Shown: positions 23,857-33,654 of the stretch, one piece after another
How the letters are laid out: each line of letters opens with the position of its first letter
How positions within the stretch are numbered: the stretch's first letter is position 1
Source: an uncultured Bacteroidota bacterium
GTDB lineage: Bacteria > Bacteroidota > Bacteroidia > Bacteroidales > P3
Direction: 5' to 3'
Assembly: GCA_902800395.1 (NCBI GenBank)
Contig: CADCEC010000002.1
Span: forward strand, 176,492 to 240,491
Length of the DNA: 64,000 bases
Made by a program: the position numbers and the translations under genes
Notes under the pieces: model-generated
Databases searched by the model: none
Told to the model about the DNA's origin: nothing
Seen by the model: the letters and a program-made list of their open reading frames with translations, nothing else

Positions 23857-25113
23857 CTATAAGGCACCAGCACGACACACACACAACTGGTCGCTCCTCA
23901 GTAAACGGGCGGCCAGTTGTTGTAATTGCTGGGGCGTTACACTTTCCAATGCCTCGCGAAGGTTCTCTGTGAGTTGCTCGGTAACATGGGTCCCCAGCAT
24001 GTCGCCGAAGCGGGCGGCTCGTTCGAAGACGCCATCGACGGAACGAATGAAGTCGCCGGCGAGAACCACCTTGACGAGGTCGAGTTCCTCCTTGCTAACA
24101 GGCTCGTCAATCAGGCGTTGCAATTCATATAATATTTCTTTCTCGGCAGCATCAGCGGCACTCGCGGCCACATCGGCAGTGATGAAAAAGACGATGACAC
24201 CGCGGTAGATTTGCGTGCGGGCATAGATGCCATAGGTGAAACCTTTGTCCTCGCGGAGGTTACTCATCAGACGCGAGCCAAAGTAGCCACCCAGCAACGT
24301 GGTGAGTATCATGAAATGCGCATAGTCGGGATCGTCCCACTGAAGTGGGAGGATGCGTCCGACGCGGAGGGTGGTCTGGACGGAGCCAGGAAGTTGAGAA
24401 TTGAGAATTGAAAATTGAGAATTGGATGACGCTGGGGCAAGAGAGGTGATATGCGAATGGGTTGATGGACGGTCGTGGCCAAAGGCTTCGTCGAGGGCAG
24501 CGAGGAGGCGGTCGTCGACTTTTCCGCTGACGACAATGTCCATATTGCCACCACGGTGGTACTCCTCGTAGAATTGCTTCACGGCGTCGAGGTCGAGGCG
24601 GTCAGCATCCTCGGGGTCGGCATAGCGTCCCAACGGATGATCGGGGCCAAAGAGTGCGGTGTAGTAGAGCCGCCGCGCCACCTCCGACGACTGCTGGCGC
24701 AGCGCGAGGAGCTTCTGGCGACGCTTGTTCTTGAAGACCTCGAACTCTTCCTCGGGAAAAGCCGGACGGTGCACCAGTCCTTCCAACACCGGCACTAGCG
24801 CATCAAGGTGGCGGTGGAGGGTATAGAAGCTCGAGGAGCAGTGGAGTACATCGGAGTTGTTGTCGACGATGATACCACGATAATCGAAGAACTCCGCCAG
24901 CTGGCGAGCGTCCATCTCGCGACTGGCGACGGTATATAGGTTGTTGGCAGCCCCAGCCACCAGTTTCTGCGGCTGGTAGCCAGTTCCGGCCTCATAGAGA
25001 AAGTCTATCTTCACCAATTCGGTACTGTCTGATGGGAAAGCATAAAGCGTGCGGCCATTGGAGAGATGGTGCTTTTCGGGGAGAAGAGTTGATATGGCGG
25101 GAATTTCTACCAT
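23857..25113 (-). CDS. M16-family peptidase homologue lacking the zinc site
   Basis: This 418-residue protein has the two M16 halves: an N-terminal half (LSNGRTLYAF, GNMDIVVSGKV) and a C-terminal half with the conserved GGYFGSRLMSNLREDKGFTYGIYA. Where active enzymes have HxxEH it reads GAANNLYTV, so the metal ligands are absent. It resembles the non-catalytic partner of paired M16 proteins, yet no catalytic partner lies in the window. It lacks an obvious signal peptide. Residues about 230-241 come from a heptamer array. It lies 12 nt downstream of a TonB receptor gene on the same strand, suggesting one operon. Confidence 0.85.
   Translation of the reverse strand: MVEIPAISTLLPEKHHLSNGRTLYAFPSDSTELVKIDFLYEAGTGYQPQKLVAGAANNLYTVASREMDARQLAEFFDYRGIIVDNNSDVLHCSSSFYTLHRHLDALVPVLEGLVHRPAFPEEEFEVFKNKRRQKLLALRQQSSEVARRLYYTALFGPDHPLGRYADPEDADRLDLDAVKQFYEEYHRGGNMDIVVSGKVDDRLLAALDEAFGHDRPSTHSHITSLAPASSNSQFSILNSQLPGSVQTTLRVGRILPLQWDDPDYAHFMILTTLLGGYFGSRLMSNLREDKGFTYGIYARTQIYRGVIVFFITADVAASAADAAEKEILYELQRLIDEPVSKEELDLVKVVLAGDFIRSVDGVFERAARFGDMLGTHVTEQLTENLREALESVTPQQLQQLAARLLRSDQLCVCRAGAL
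24390..24424. repeat. Heptamer array inside the M16-like gene
   Basis: Five units (gaagttg, agaattg, agaattg, aaaattg, agaattg) encode the NSQFSILNSQL segment between the two halves of the protein. The unit also occurs intergenically at 19102. Confidence 0.82.
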
Positions 25114-25125
25114 TAGATTAAATAT

Positions 25126-27606
25126 TTAGAAGAGAACAGTGAGTTTAACATTCAGTTGTCTGGCGGTGAGGTAGTTGGGCACGCGTCGCGGGATGTTATC
25201 GATGTCGGCCACCCAGAGGTAGGAGACGACATTGTGGAAATTGAATAGGTTGAAGACCTCGATGCCTATCTGGATATCCTCCACAATGCGGAAAATCTTC
25301 TTGTGCTTCAGGCTCTCGAACTGCGAGAGGCGAATGGTGTTGCCCCAGTCGATTCGGTAGTACGACGGCAGCCGCAGGTATTCGCCGCCGTTGTTGCCAA
25401 AGGGCGACATGATGGGCGTGCCTGTGGCGTAGACGAGGTTGAGGCTCATGCGCCACCATGGCATATCGGGCACGTTGTCCTGCAGGAAGACCTTGAAGGA
25501 GACGCGCTGGTCGGTGGGACGGTCGAGCCATCCGTAGCCGTCGCCCTCGATATCCTCCTGGGTCTTCATGATGGAGAGGGAGGCCCACGACTCAAGCCCT
25601 TTGATGAGTTCGGCATTGAGTCGCACGCTGAGACCCACAGCATATCCCACGGCCGACTGGTCGGGCTTGTAGCGCAGGCGCAGGTTGTCGACCTCGTAGG
25701 GAATCAGGTGGGTGAGATATTTATAGTAGAGGTCAGCGGTGAGAGTAAAGGGTTTGTTTGCGAGGCGGAAGCGCCAGTCGGCGGTGGCGGTGACCTGCCA
25801 CGAATGCTGCGGGTCGACGTCGGGCACTAGCTGGCCATCGAAGCGGCGGTACTCGCGATAGAAAGGAGCCTGGCTATACCATCCGCCGGCCAGTCGGAAG
25901 AGCAAATCTTTCTGTCCGGCAGGCATATAGTTGATACTGGCGCGCGGGCTCACCGTCCATCGGGGGCCGAAGTCACAAACCAGTCCATTGCTCTCCATGT
26001 GAGTGTTGTAGAACTGTCCACGCACGCCCACAAACACTCGGATGTCACTGCCGCGACGGGTATAGAAATTTAGCTCGCGCTGGAGATAACCCGAGGTCCG
26101 AAAGGTCTGCATCGAACTGTTAGAGAGGGCGAACTGCTGGAGGATGGGATTGAGCGGCACATTGGTAGTGTCGCCGAATGGCAGGATATGGGAGGGGATG
26201 GAGTAGCCCGACGAGTCGACCCATTTCCACTCGCGGAGGTGGTCGTTGACCTGCTCGAGTTGGAACTTGAGTCCCATATTCCAACTGCCCAGCTTGGCGT
26301 AGCGATTGGCCTTGAAGTCGAGGCTGACGATATCGGTGGTGAGGCGGTTGCGGGCATGCTCGAGGAAGGTGCCCACGCCTCGGTCGAAGCGCGAGGTATC
26401 GTCGGTGGTCTCGCCGGTGGCTATCTGGTAGAGCCAATACTGGCTCTGCACGTCGTAGCGCTCGCTCTCGTTGATATGCTGCACAGAGAGGTTGCTCGTG
26501 ATATGCCAGTCCTCGTTGGGTCGCCAGTCGGCCATGAATGCCCCGAGGAAGGTATTGTAGCGGTCCTGCTCCTGACCGTCGAAGTAGATGTCTATCTCCA
26601 TGCCGGGCTGGAGGGCGCTGCCGAAAGCCGTTGTTTGACTCTCGGGCACGAGGCCATAGACGTTGCGGGTGGCCACGGCGAGGATACCGAGGTTGAGTTT
26701 GTCGTTAACCTTATAACCTAGCAGAGCCTGCAAATCGGTATAAGAGGTGGTGTAGCTTCCCTTGGTGTCGAGGCTACCGAGGATGTACTGGTTACTGTGG
26801 CGGCGGAAGCCCACGGCGTAGCTCCAGCGCTCCCCCACCCTGCCCTGCAACGTGGCGGAGCCTCCAAGGAGGCTAACGCTAAGCTTGCCCTTGATGGTCT
26901 TGCGCGAGGCGTCGGTCACGGGGGCCGAATTGCGATAGGTAATATCAAGAACCGAGGAGAGCTTGTCGCCATAGGTCACGTCGAAGCCGCCGGGCGAGAA
27001 GAGGATATTGTCCACCAAATCGGGGTTGATGATGCTCATGCCCTCTTGCTGGCCGCTACGGATGAGCATGGGACGGAAAATCTCGACTCCATTGATATAA
27101 ACGAGATTCTCGTCGAAAGAGCCGCCACGCACCGAATACTGGCTCGAGAGTTCGTTGTTCGACTGCACGTCGGGCAGCATCTTGATGACGCCTTCCACGC
27201 CGCCCAGCGGTCCCACCGTCTGGTCTATTTTCTCAGTCTCTATGCGGGTGAAGGTGGTCTGGCGGTTTTTCTCATCGCTGATTTCCACCGCCTCAAGTTG
27301 TGTGGCAGAGGGTTTGAGTTGTATGTTGAGTTCGGTGCGGCCGCGGCGCGGCAACACACGCTGCTGTGCAGGCTCATAGCCGGTGAAGGAGAAGCGTACC
27401 GTCACGCTGTCGCCACCTTTGAGCTCCAGCCGGTAGAAACCCTTGGCATTGGTGACGGCTCCCGAAGCGTTGCCCGGCACCCCCACATTCACAAACTCCA
27501 GCGGCTGGCCGCTTTGGGCATCGGTCACCACTCCTTCCACCACGCTCTGCGCAACCACCACGAGAGGCAATGCCGACAACAATAGATAGAGAAAAAGACG
27601 TTTCAT
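25126..27606 (-). CDS. TonB-dependent receptor with CarboxypepD_reg domain
   Basis: This 826-residue outer-membrane receptor has a signal peptide (1-19), a CarboxypepD_reg-like domain (about 21-105, VEGVVTDAQSGQPLEFVNV), a plug domain (about 115-235, with YSVRGGSFDENLVYINGVEI) and a 22-strand barrel region. It belongs to the non-SusC group common in Bacteroidota (no SusD partner nearby). The ligand is unknown. The M16-like gene follows after 12 nt, so the receptor may take up a peptide or a peptide-linked compound, but this is conjecture from context. Confidence 0.92.
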   Translation of the reverse strand: MKRLFLYLLLSALPLVVVAQSVVEGVVTDAQSGQPLEFVNVGVPGNASGAVTNAKGFYRLELKGGDSVTVRFSFTGYEPAQQRVLPRRGRTELNIQLKPSATQLEAVEISDEKNRQTTFTRIETEKIDQTVGPLGGVEGVIKMLPDVQSNNELSSQYSVRGGSFDENLVYINGVEIFRPMLIRSGQQEGMSIINPDLVDNILFSPGGFDVTYGDKLSSVLDITYRNSAPVTDASRKTIKGKLSVSLLGGSATLQGRVGERWSYAVGFRRHSNQYILGSLDTKGSYTTSYTDLQALLGYKVNDKLNLGILAVATRNVYGLVPESQTTAFGSALQPGMEIDIYFDGQEQDRYNTFLGAFMADWRPNEDWHITSNLSVQHINESERYDVQSQYWLYQIATGETTDDTSRFDRGVGTFLEHARNRLTTDIVSLDFKANRYAKLGSWNMGLKFQLEQVNDHLREWKWVDSSGYSIPSHILPFGDTTNVPLNPILQQFALSNSSMQTFRTSGYLQRELNFYTRRGSDIRVFVGVRGQFYNTHMESNGLVCDFGPRWTVSPRASINYMPAGQKDLLFRLAGGWYSQAPFYREYRRFDGQLVPDVDPQHSWQVTATADWRFRLANKPFTLTADLYYKYLTHLIPYEVDNLRLRYKPDQSAVGYAVGLSVRLNAELIKGLESWASLSIMKTQEDIEGDGYGWLDRPTDQRVSFKVFLQDNVPDMPWWRMSLNLVYATGTPIMSPFGNNGGEYLRLPSYYRIDWGNTIRLSQFESLKHKKIFRIVEDIQIGIEVFNLFNFHNVVSYLWVADIDNIPRRVPNYLTARQLNVKLTVLF

Positions 27607-27653
27607 TGCCTAAATAACAATGAAACGCCTTTTTTATTGTATCTTTCGATGAA

Positions 27654-28889
27654 TTATTGCTGCTTGAGCATCTGCTCACGGCGGGCCTTGATGGCGGCAG
27701 ACTCGTTGAGCATGTCCACCTTGGCGTAGGCGGTCTCGAGAGCGCCCAAGGCGTTGAACAGGTTCACACGCATAGACTTCTTGGCGTTCTCGTCGGTCAG
27801 ACCGTCGATGTAAGCTACAGCCTTCTCCAAGTTGGTGATGGACTGGCGATAGAGGTCCTTAGCCTCAGCCTCCAGTTTGTCGATGAGGCCCAGCTTCTCC
27901 TCGTCAAACGGATCGAGCTGGTTGGCGGCATTGGTCTTGTCGGCAGCGCGGTTGAAGTACATGCCACCAAGACCGAAGTTGGCTTCAAACTGGTTGGGTT
28001 TCAGCGTGAGGCTCTCAGTGTACTTGGCAATGGCGCCATCGATGTCGCCACTCTTCTCCAGCACATCAGCGGAAAGCACGAGCACCAGCGGATAGAGGTC
28101 GGCGGAATCCTTGGTCAGATTAAGCACCGTGTTAATCTGCTCCTTGCTCTTCTCCACATTGTCCTCCAACAGGTAGCCCTCAGCGAGCATCAGATAGGAC
28201 TTGAAGTCGTTCTTGCAGTTCTTCACATAGCTGTTGGCCAGCTTCATGGCGTTGGCATTGTCACCTTTAGCCTTGTAGATGTTGAACAGCGTGGTGTAGA
28301 CGAAGTTGTTGGTAGCTTTCTTGCGCACCATCTGGTTGAAGTATTTAATGGTGTTGGCGGTATCGGAAGTGGCCACGGAGCTCAAGCCGGCGATGAACAT
28401 AGCGTCGAGGGCGAACTGGCCCTTGCCCGAGTTATTGAAGCCGGTGATGGACTTCTCAGAAAACTCGATAGCTTTGGTGTAGTCCTTCTCTTTGTAGGCG
28501 CTCGAGGCCTGGTTGTAGTACTCGTTGGCCACGAAGCTGAAGACCTCGTTCACCTGCTGGGCATATTCCTGCTTGGTATCGAGGCGTTTGCACTCGAGGG
28601 CGGCGGTATAAGCCTGCTCGGCCCAGTCGGGAGCCAAGTCTTTGTATTTGGGCTTCTTGCTCTGAGCGTCGCCTCCGATACGAGCATAAATCAAAGCCTT
28701 GTAGCACCACGTCTTGGCGTCGTCCTTGGTATCCTCATGCAGGCAGGCGGCGTCGATCTCGGCCTTAGCCTTGTTGAGGTAGTTCTTTCTCATGTCCTGG
28801 AAAGCGCTGGAGACATTGAGCGACTGAGCGCCGGCGGCCAGTGCGAAAGCCACGAAGGTGGCGGTCATGACAAACTTTTTCATTTTCAT
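27654..28889 (-). CDS. Secreted or periplasmic TPR protein
   Basis: This 411-residue protein has a signal peptide (1-21, AAGAQ) and several tetratricopeptide-like repeats across 60-320 (NFVYTTLFNIYKAKGDNANAM, FKSYLMLAEGYLLEDN, GDIDGAIAKYTESLTLKP). A helical C-terminal region is rich in charged residues. It has no lipobox. Homologues are common in Bacteroidota without assigned function. It is located 24 nt downstream of gyrA on the same strand and upstream of the TonB receptor gene. Confidence 0.82.
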   Translation of the reverse strand: MKMKKFVMTATFVAFALAAGAQSLNVSSAFQDMRKNYLNKAKAEIDAACLHEDTKDDAKTWCYKALIYARIGGDAQSKKPKYKDLAPDWAEQAYTAALECKRLDTKQEYAQQVNEVFSFVANEYYNQASSAYKEKDYTKAIEFSEKSITGFNNSGKGQFALDAMFIAGLSSVATSDTANTIKYFNQMVRKKATNNFVYTTLFNIYKAKGDNANAMKLANSYVKNCKNDFKSYLMLAEGYLLEDNVEKSKEQINTVLNLTKDSADLYPLVLVLSADVLEKSGDIDGAIAKYTESLTLKPNQFEANFGLGGMYFNRAADKTNAANQLDPFDEEKLGLIDKLEAEAKDLYRQSITNLEKAVAYIDGLTDENAKKSMRVNLFNALGALETAYAKVDMLNESAAIKARREQMLKQQ

Positions 28890-28913
28890 GTTGTTTATTG
28901 TTTTTGGTTTGTT

Positions 28914-31508
28914 TTATTCGTTTGTATTATTAGTACCTCCTTCTTCCGAATTATTGCTCTCGGGAGTGAGATTTTCCGAGTTTTCCAAATTTCCGGAGGT
29001 TTCGGGGTTCTCCGAATTCTCTTCCTCGTTCTCTGTCGGCACCTTGGTGATGGAGGCGATGAAGTTCTTGCCGCGGAGGTCGATGAGCTTCACACCCTGC
29101 GTGGCGCGTCCAAGGACGCGGAGGTCGGCCACCTTCATGCGGATGGTGATGCCGCTGCGCGTGATAATCATCAGGTCGTGGTCTTCGGTGACATTGGTGA
29201 CAGCCACCAGCGGACCCGTCTTCTCGGTAATCTGCATGGCCTTCACACCCTTGCCGCCGCGGTGTACGGTGGCGCGGTAGTCCTTCAGCGAGGAGCGCTT
29301 GCCGTAGCCGTGCTCGGTGACCACCAGCAAGTTCTCCTCGTCACTAGGCAGACAGAGCATCTCGATGGCGGCATCGTCGTCGCCGTCGAGGTCCATGCCT
29401 TTCACGCCGCTGGCGCCACGACCCATCGAGCGGAACTCCTTCTCGGGGCATATCATCACCTTACCCTTCTTGGAGGCGATGAGCATGTAGCTCTCGCCGT
29501 CGGTGAGGCTGGCGGTGAGCAGCTCGTCGCCCTCGCGGATACCCACGGCGATGATGCCGTTGGTCCTCGGACGTGAGTAGGCCTCCAGCGGGGTCTTCTT
29601 CACGATGCCGTTCTTGGTGCACATGACGATGTAGTGGTTGCCCACATACTCGCTGTCACTCAGGCTCTCCACGTTGACGTAGGCCTTCACCTTGTCGCCC
29701 GGCTCGATATTGATGCAGTTGAGGATGGGACGGCCCTTGGTGTTCTTCTCACCCTCGGGCACCTCGAAAGCGCGCATCCAATAGCAGCGGCCCTTCTCGG
29801 TGAAGAACAGGAGGTAGTTGTGGTTGGTGCAGGTGAAGATGTGCTCTACGAAGTCCTCCGAGCGCACGGCGCTTCCCTTCGAGCCCACGCCGCCGCGACT
29901 CTGGGCGCGGTACTCAGTGAGCGGGGTACGCTTGATGTAGCCCATGTGCGAGATGGTGATGACCACCTGCTCGTCGGGGATGGTGTCCTCGATGCGGAAG
30001 TTGGCGGCATCGTATTTGATGATGGTGCGACGGTCGTCGCCGTATTTCTCCTTGAGTTCGTTGAGTTCGCCCTTGATAACCTCCATCAGCACGTCGTGGT
30101 TGCCGAGGATTTCCTTGCAGCGCTCGATGAAGCGCATCTTCTCGTCGTACTCGTCCTGCAGTTTCTGGTGCTGCAGACCGGTGAGCTGGGCCAGACGCAT
30201 GTCGACGATGGCGCGGGACTGCAGATCGCTGAACTGGTACTGGTCCATGAGTCCCTGACGGGCCTCGTCGGGAGTCTTGCTGGCTCGGATAAGGGCCACA
30301 ATCTCATCGATGATGTCGATAGCGCGCAGCAGACCTTCCAGGATGTGGGCGCGGCGCATGGCCTCGTCCATCTCGAACTGCGTGCGGCGCGTCACCACCT
30401 CTTCGCGGTGCTCCACGAAGTATTGGATGAGCTGCTTGAGGTTCAGCAGCTGCGGACGGCCGTGCACCAGGGCGATGTTGTTCACCGGGAAACTGCTCTG
30501 CAGCTCGGTGAGCTGGAACAACTTGTTCAGAATCACGTTGGGCACCACATCGTGACGCAGCATGTAGACGACGCGGATGCCGTCCTTGTCGCTCTCGTCG
30601 CGGATGTCTGTGATACCCTCGATCTTGCCGGCCTTCACCAGTTCGGCGGTCTTCTTAATCATCTCGGCCTTGTTCACACCGTAGGGGATGGTGGAAGCCA
30701 CAATCATGTTGCGGCCCTTGGCATCCTCCTCAATCTCAGTGATGGCACGAATGATGATGCTGCCACGTCCAGTGGTATAGGCTTCGCGGACGCCGTTGTA
30801 TCCGTAGATGATGCCGCCCAGCGGAAAGTCGGGGGCTTTGATGTACTGCATCAACTCCTCTATCGTAATCTCCGATTCCCACTTCCCTCTCTCAGCGTTC
30901 AGCTTTCCTCTCTCGATATAGGCAATGCAGCCCTCCAGCACCTCGCGGAGGTTGTGGGTGGGCATATTGGTGGCCATACCGACGGCGATGCCGTTGGAGC
31001 CGTTGATAAGCAGGTTGGGCAACTTGGCGGGCAGCACACTGGGTTCCTGGCCCTCGTTGTCGTAGGTGGGCACCATGTCGACGGTATTCTTGTCGATATC
31101 CGCCACCAGCTCGTTGCTTATCTGCTTCAGGCGGGCCTCGGTATAACGCATGGCTGCCGGCGAGTCGCCGTCGATGGAGCCGAAGTTACCCTGACCGTCC
31201 ACCAGCGTGTAGCGCATCGACCAGTCCTGAGCCAGGCGCACCAGAGCACCGTAGATACTCGAGTCGCCGTGGGGGTGGTACTTACCCATCACGTCGCCCA
31301 CGATGCGGGCGCTCTTCTTCGTAGGAGTGTTGTAAAGGATACCGTTCTCGTTCATCGAGTACAGAATGCGGCGGTGCACCGGCTTGAAACCGTCGCGCAC
31401 ATCGGGCAGAGCCCTAGCCACAATCACCGACATCGCATAGTCGATATAGGCAGTCTTCATCGTCTGCTCAATATCCACTCGCTTGATTCTTTCGTTTTCA
31501 ATAGCCAT
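28914..31508 (-). CDS. gyrA: DNA gyrase subunit A
   Basis: This 864-residue type IIA topoisomerase subunit breaks and rejoins DNA. The active tyrosine is Tyr122 ([10 protein letters not shown], same number as E. coli), the quinolone region reads [10 protein letters not shown], and the C-terminal pinwheel has a GyrA-box-like [10 protein letters not shown]. Residue 83 is Ser but residue 87 is Gly rather than the usual acidic residue. There are two repeat-derived segments: residues 200-213 from six heptamers (30870-30911) and 830-847 from six nonamers (28968-29021), the latter in the acidic C-terminal tail. A TATCTTTG box lies 74 nt upstream. Confidence 0.97.
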   Translation of the reverse strand: MAIENERIKRVDIEQTMKTAYIDYAMSVIVARALPDVRDGFKPVHRRILYSMNENGILYNTPTKKSARIVGDVMGKYHPHGDSSIYGALVRLAQDWSMRYTLVDGQGNFGSIDGDSPAAMRYTEARLKQISNELVADIDKNTVDMVPTYDNEGQEPSVLPAKLPNLLINGSNGIAVGMATNMPTHNLREVLEGCIAYIERGKLNAERGKWESEITIEELMQYIKAPDFPLGGIIYGYNGVREAYTTGRGSIIIRAITEIEEDAKGRNMIVASTIPYGVNKAEMIKKTAELVKAGKIEGITDIRDESDKDGIRVVYMLRHDVVPNVILNKLFQLTELQSSFPVNNIALVHGRPQLLNLKQLIQYFVEHREEVVTRRTQFEMDEAMRRAHILEGLLRAIDIIDEIVALIRASKTPDEARQGLMDQYQFSDLQSRAIVDMRLAQLTGLQHQKLQDEYDEKMRFIERCKEILGNHDVLMEVIKGELNELKEKYGDDRRTIIKYDAANFRIEDTIPDEQVVITISHMGYIKRTPLTEYRAQSRGGVGSKGSAVRSEDFVEHIFTCTNHNYLLFFTEKGRCYWMRAFEVPEGEKNTKGRPILNCINIEPGDKVKAYVNVESLSDSEYVGNHYIVMCTKNGIVKKTPLEAYSRPRTNGIIAVGIREGDELLTASLTDGESYMLIASKKGKVMICPEKEFRSMGRGASGVKGMDLDGDDDAAIEMLCLPSDEENLLVVTEHGYGKRSSLKDYRATVHRGGKGVKAMQITEKTGPLVAVTNVTEDHDLMIITRSGITIRMKVADLRVLGRATQGVKLIDLRGKNFIASITKVPTENEEENSENPETSGNLENSENLTPESNNSEEGGTNNTNE
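28968..29021. repeat. Six-unit 9-bp array in the gyrA C-terminal tail
   Basis: Minus-strand units gagaattcg, gagaacccc, gaaacctcc, ggaaatttg, gaaaactcg and gaaaatctc: exactly 54 bp, encoding an [14 protein letters not shown] tail. Confidence 0.85.
30870..30911. repeat. Six-unit heptamer array inside gyrA
   Basis: Plus-strand units ctccgat, tcccact, tccctct, ctcagcg, ttcagct and ttcctct: 42 bp in frame, encoding residues 200-213 in the breakage-reunion domain. Confidence 0.78.
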
Positions 31509-31581
31509 CGGTAGTCTGTTATTATATTATATTATTGTATACTAATTTATTATACACACACCTCATCCTTGCACTAAAAAA

Positions 31582-31589
31582 CAAAGATA
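31582..31589 (-). promoter_or_regulatory. -7 box of gyrA
   Basis: The minus strand reads TTGTATCTTTG, an exact TAnnTTTG match, 74 nt before the ATG. No exact TTTG is seen at 19-21 nt. Confidence 0.7.
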
Positions 31590-31733
31590 CAATTTTTTTT
31601 CGACATACCGAAAAGAAATCTGCTTTTTTATCAACACTGAGCGAACATTCTGCCTTTAAGGGCCTCGAACTCTTGAAAAAATTATTCTGGAAGAGTTAAC
31701 TATTCCTTAATCTTTTCTTCAGTTGATATACAG

Positions 31734-31797
31734 TTGTTGTTCGTTTGTTGTTCGATTTAAAATCGAACAACAAACGAACAACAAACGAACAACAAGT
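31734..31797. repeat. Perfect 51-nt palindrome with 11-bp tandem units
   Basis: 31734-31758 and 31760-31784 are perfect 25-nt inverted arms around a single A. The right arm continues as three 11-bp units (gaacaacaaac, gaacaacaaac, gaacaacaagt). It sits in the 457-bp gap (31509-31965) upstream of gyrA and downstream of the BspA-like gene; apart from the gyrA -7 box and the terminator at 31906 nothing else is seen in that gap. Confidence 0.85.
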
Positions 31798-31905
31798 GCA
31801 CAAGACACTAATTTCATGCTTAGTAGACGGCCTTTCCTTTTCCCCTCGGCGCGCCTACCGATGGGAGGCAAAATGTGTTTTGTCGGCAAAATGGGTGAAA
31901 TAACA

Positions 31906-31929
31906 AAGGCGCCCCGAGCGGGACGCCTT
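31906..31929 (-). terminator. Hairpin terminator of the BspA-like gene
   Basis: On the minus strand AAGGCGTCCC-GCTC-GGGGCGCCTT (10 bp, one G-U) is followed by TGTTATTTC, 37 nt after the stop codon at 31966. The T-tract is poor. Confidence 0.65.
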
Positions 31930-31965
31930 GTTGGTTGGTTGCAAAAAGTGAGAGATGAACCTCTC

Positions 31966-33642
31966 TTATCTCATCACCACGACCTTGCGGGCAGGGAGGT
32001 TGCCGACTTTCACCATGTAAACACCTGAGGGGAGGTTGTCGTTGCGAACGCTGCGACCCGTCATGTCGTAGATGTTCACCTCGTCGGTCGTACCTTCGAC
32101 CACGATGCGGCCGGCCTCGCTGTAGATGCGGATGCCAGCGGCGTCGATGTCATCGATGCCGTCGGTGCCACCTCCGTCGGTGGCGAAGTAAGCCACGAGG
32201 TTGAGGTCCTCGGTCACCGTCAGCGAGTAGGGGTTGGCAGTGCTGTTGTCACTCCAGTGGTCGAAGTGGTAGCCGCTGTTGGCGGAAGCGTAGACGACGG
32301 CCTGCGGGCTGGTGCAGGTGGGCATGGTGAGGATCTGCACGGTGCCCTGCTGCTCATCGGCCGACGTAGCGGTGAAGGTGAAGCCTTCTTCCTGAACTAG
32401 ATTTGAGAAATAATTCCAGTTAGAATAAGAATAAGAATCCAGACTACCACAAGGGATATACACGGGGATATAAGAGGGTACACCGTCGAAGACCCCGTAG
32501 GTTTGACCATTCTCTGTATATGTGCCTAATTGAGGAGCCACACGATTCAACGAGTGAATTTCAGTCAAGCCTGTACAGCTATAGAATGCGACGCCACAAA
32601 CTGATGTAACGTTGTTTGGCAAGGTAACCGAAGTGAGTCCCGAGAAAGCAAATGTGCCTGTCCGTATGGTATCGATAGTGTTGGGTAGGGTAATTGAAGA
32701 AAGTCTGGATGTGCCTCGGAATGCCCAATTGCCGATGTATGTAACAGAGTCTGGGATGGTGACGGAGGTCAAGTTAAAGCAATCATAGAAAGCCCAATCT
32801 CCTATCGAGGTGACGCTGCTAGGAATAGTGACGGAGGTCAAGCTGCCGCAACCCCCGAAAGCCCAATCTCCTATCGAGGTGACGCTGTTGGGGATAGTGA
32901 TGGAGGTCAAGCTGCTGCAGCCACAGAAAGCCCCATATCCTATCGAGGTGACACTGTTGGGAATAATTATAGAAGTTATAGCTGTTTCACTGCATAAATG
33001 ATCCGGGATAACCGTAACGTTATTACCAATAGTAAAACTTGTGATGTTACTGCAATTTGTAAATGGAACAGTATTACCATCAAAATCATCTGGAATACTG
33101 CAATTTGCAGCATTAAATTCTACTGATGTCAAACCCGAACAATTTTTGAATGCACCTTTCCCTAAAAGGGTAAGTGATTGTGGAATGATAATGGTTGTTA
33201 GACCCACACAATAAGAAAAAGCGTAATCCCCAATTGTCAAGAGGCCGTTGCCGAGGGCGACAGAAAGCAGTCCACTACAAGTGGTAAAAGCATTATAGCC
33301 AATTATCGTAACCGTATTAGGCATTGTAACATGGGTAATATCGTCGCAATCGTAGAAAGTATAATTGCCGATTTGAGTAACAGTATAGGTTGCCCCACCA
33401 TTGGTGACTGTACTGGGGATAACTAGGTTCCCTGTGGGCTTGTAATGGCCGCTCCAAACCTGGGATCCTGTTGTGGCATTGCTATTGGGAAATACTACAG
33501 CAACAGATACCCCGTCACTCAATATAGAGTAATACAGTGTCTGCCCACTTGTTGTGGTAGCAGAAAAGTCATACGCCCGCACCTGCGGCGCAAAGACACC
33601 GAACAGCACAAAGGCTGCGAAAATTGATAATGTTTTTTTCAT
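31966..33642 (-). CDS. BspA-like leucine-rich-repeat surface protein
   Basis: This 558-residue protein has a signal peptide (1-23, VRAYD). About twelve 23-residue LRR_5 (BspA/TpLRR) repeats run from about 75 to 370 on the pattern SLTSITIPNSVTSIGYGAFCGC. A beta domain (about 400-470) follows with YHFDHWSDNSTANPYSLTVTEDLNLVAYF, then a C-terminal region (DEVNIYDMTGRSVRNDNLPSGVYMVKVGNLPARKVVVMR) of T9SS type A form. BspA-like proteins mediate adhesion to host proteins or other cells. Base composition of the LRR part is more AT-rich than neighbouring genes. The gene follows the 228-residue unknown gene after 12 nt and is probably in the same transcript. Confidence 0.9.
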   Translation of the reverse strand: MKKTLSIFAAFVLFGVFAPQVRAYDFSATTTSGQTLYYSILSDGVSVAVVFPNSNATTGSQVWSGHYKPTGNLVIPSTVTNGGATYTVTQIGNYTFYDCDDITHVTMPNTVTIIGYNAFTTCSGLLSVALGNGLLTIGDYAFSYCVGLTTIIIPQSLTLLGKGAFKNCSGLTSVEFNAANCSIPDDFDGNTVPFTNCSNITSFTIGNNVTVIPDHLCSETAITSIIIPNSVTSIGYGAFCGCSSLTSITIPNSVTSIGDWAFGGCGSLTSVTIPSSVTSIGDWAFYDCFNLTSVTIPDSVTYIGNWAFRGTSRLSSITLPNTIDTIRTGTFAFSGLTSVTLPNNVTSVCGVAFYSCTGLTEIHSLNRVAPQLGTYTENGQTYGVFDGVPSYIPVYIPCGSLDSYSYSNWNYFSNLVQEEGFTFTATSADEQQGTVQILTMPTCTSPQAVVYASANSGYHFDHWSDNSTANPYSLTVTEDLNLVAYFATDGGGTDGIDDIDAAGIRIYSEAGRIVVEGTTDEVNIYDMTGRSVRNDNLPSGVYMVKVGNLPARKVVVMR

Positions 33643-33654
33643 AATTGTAGGTTT

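Noticed and set aside
31246-31263. Claiming quinolone resistance from Gly87 in GyrA
   Set aside because: Natural variation at this position cannot be excluded without relatives; kept only as a low-interest observation.
29634-31514. 626-residue plus-strand ORF opposite gyrA (and the one at 27657-29576)
   Set aside because: His/Val/Leu-rich antisense frames produced by GC-rich third positions; no start context or family.
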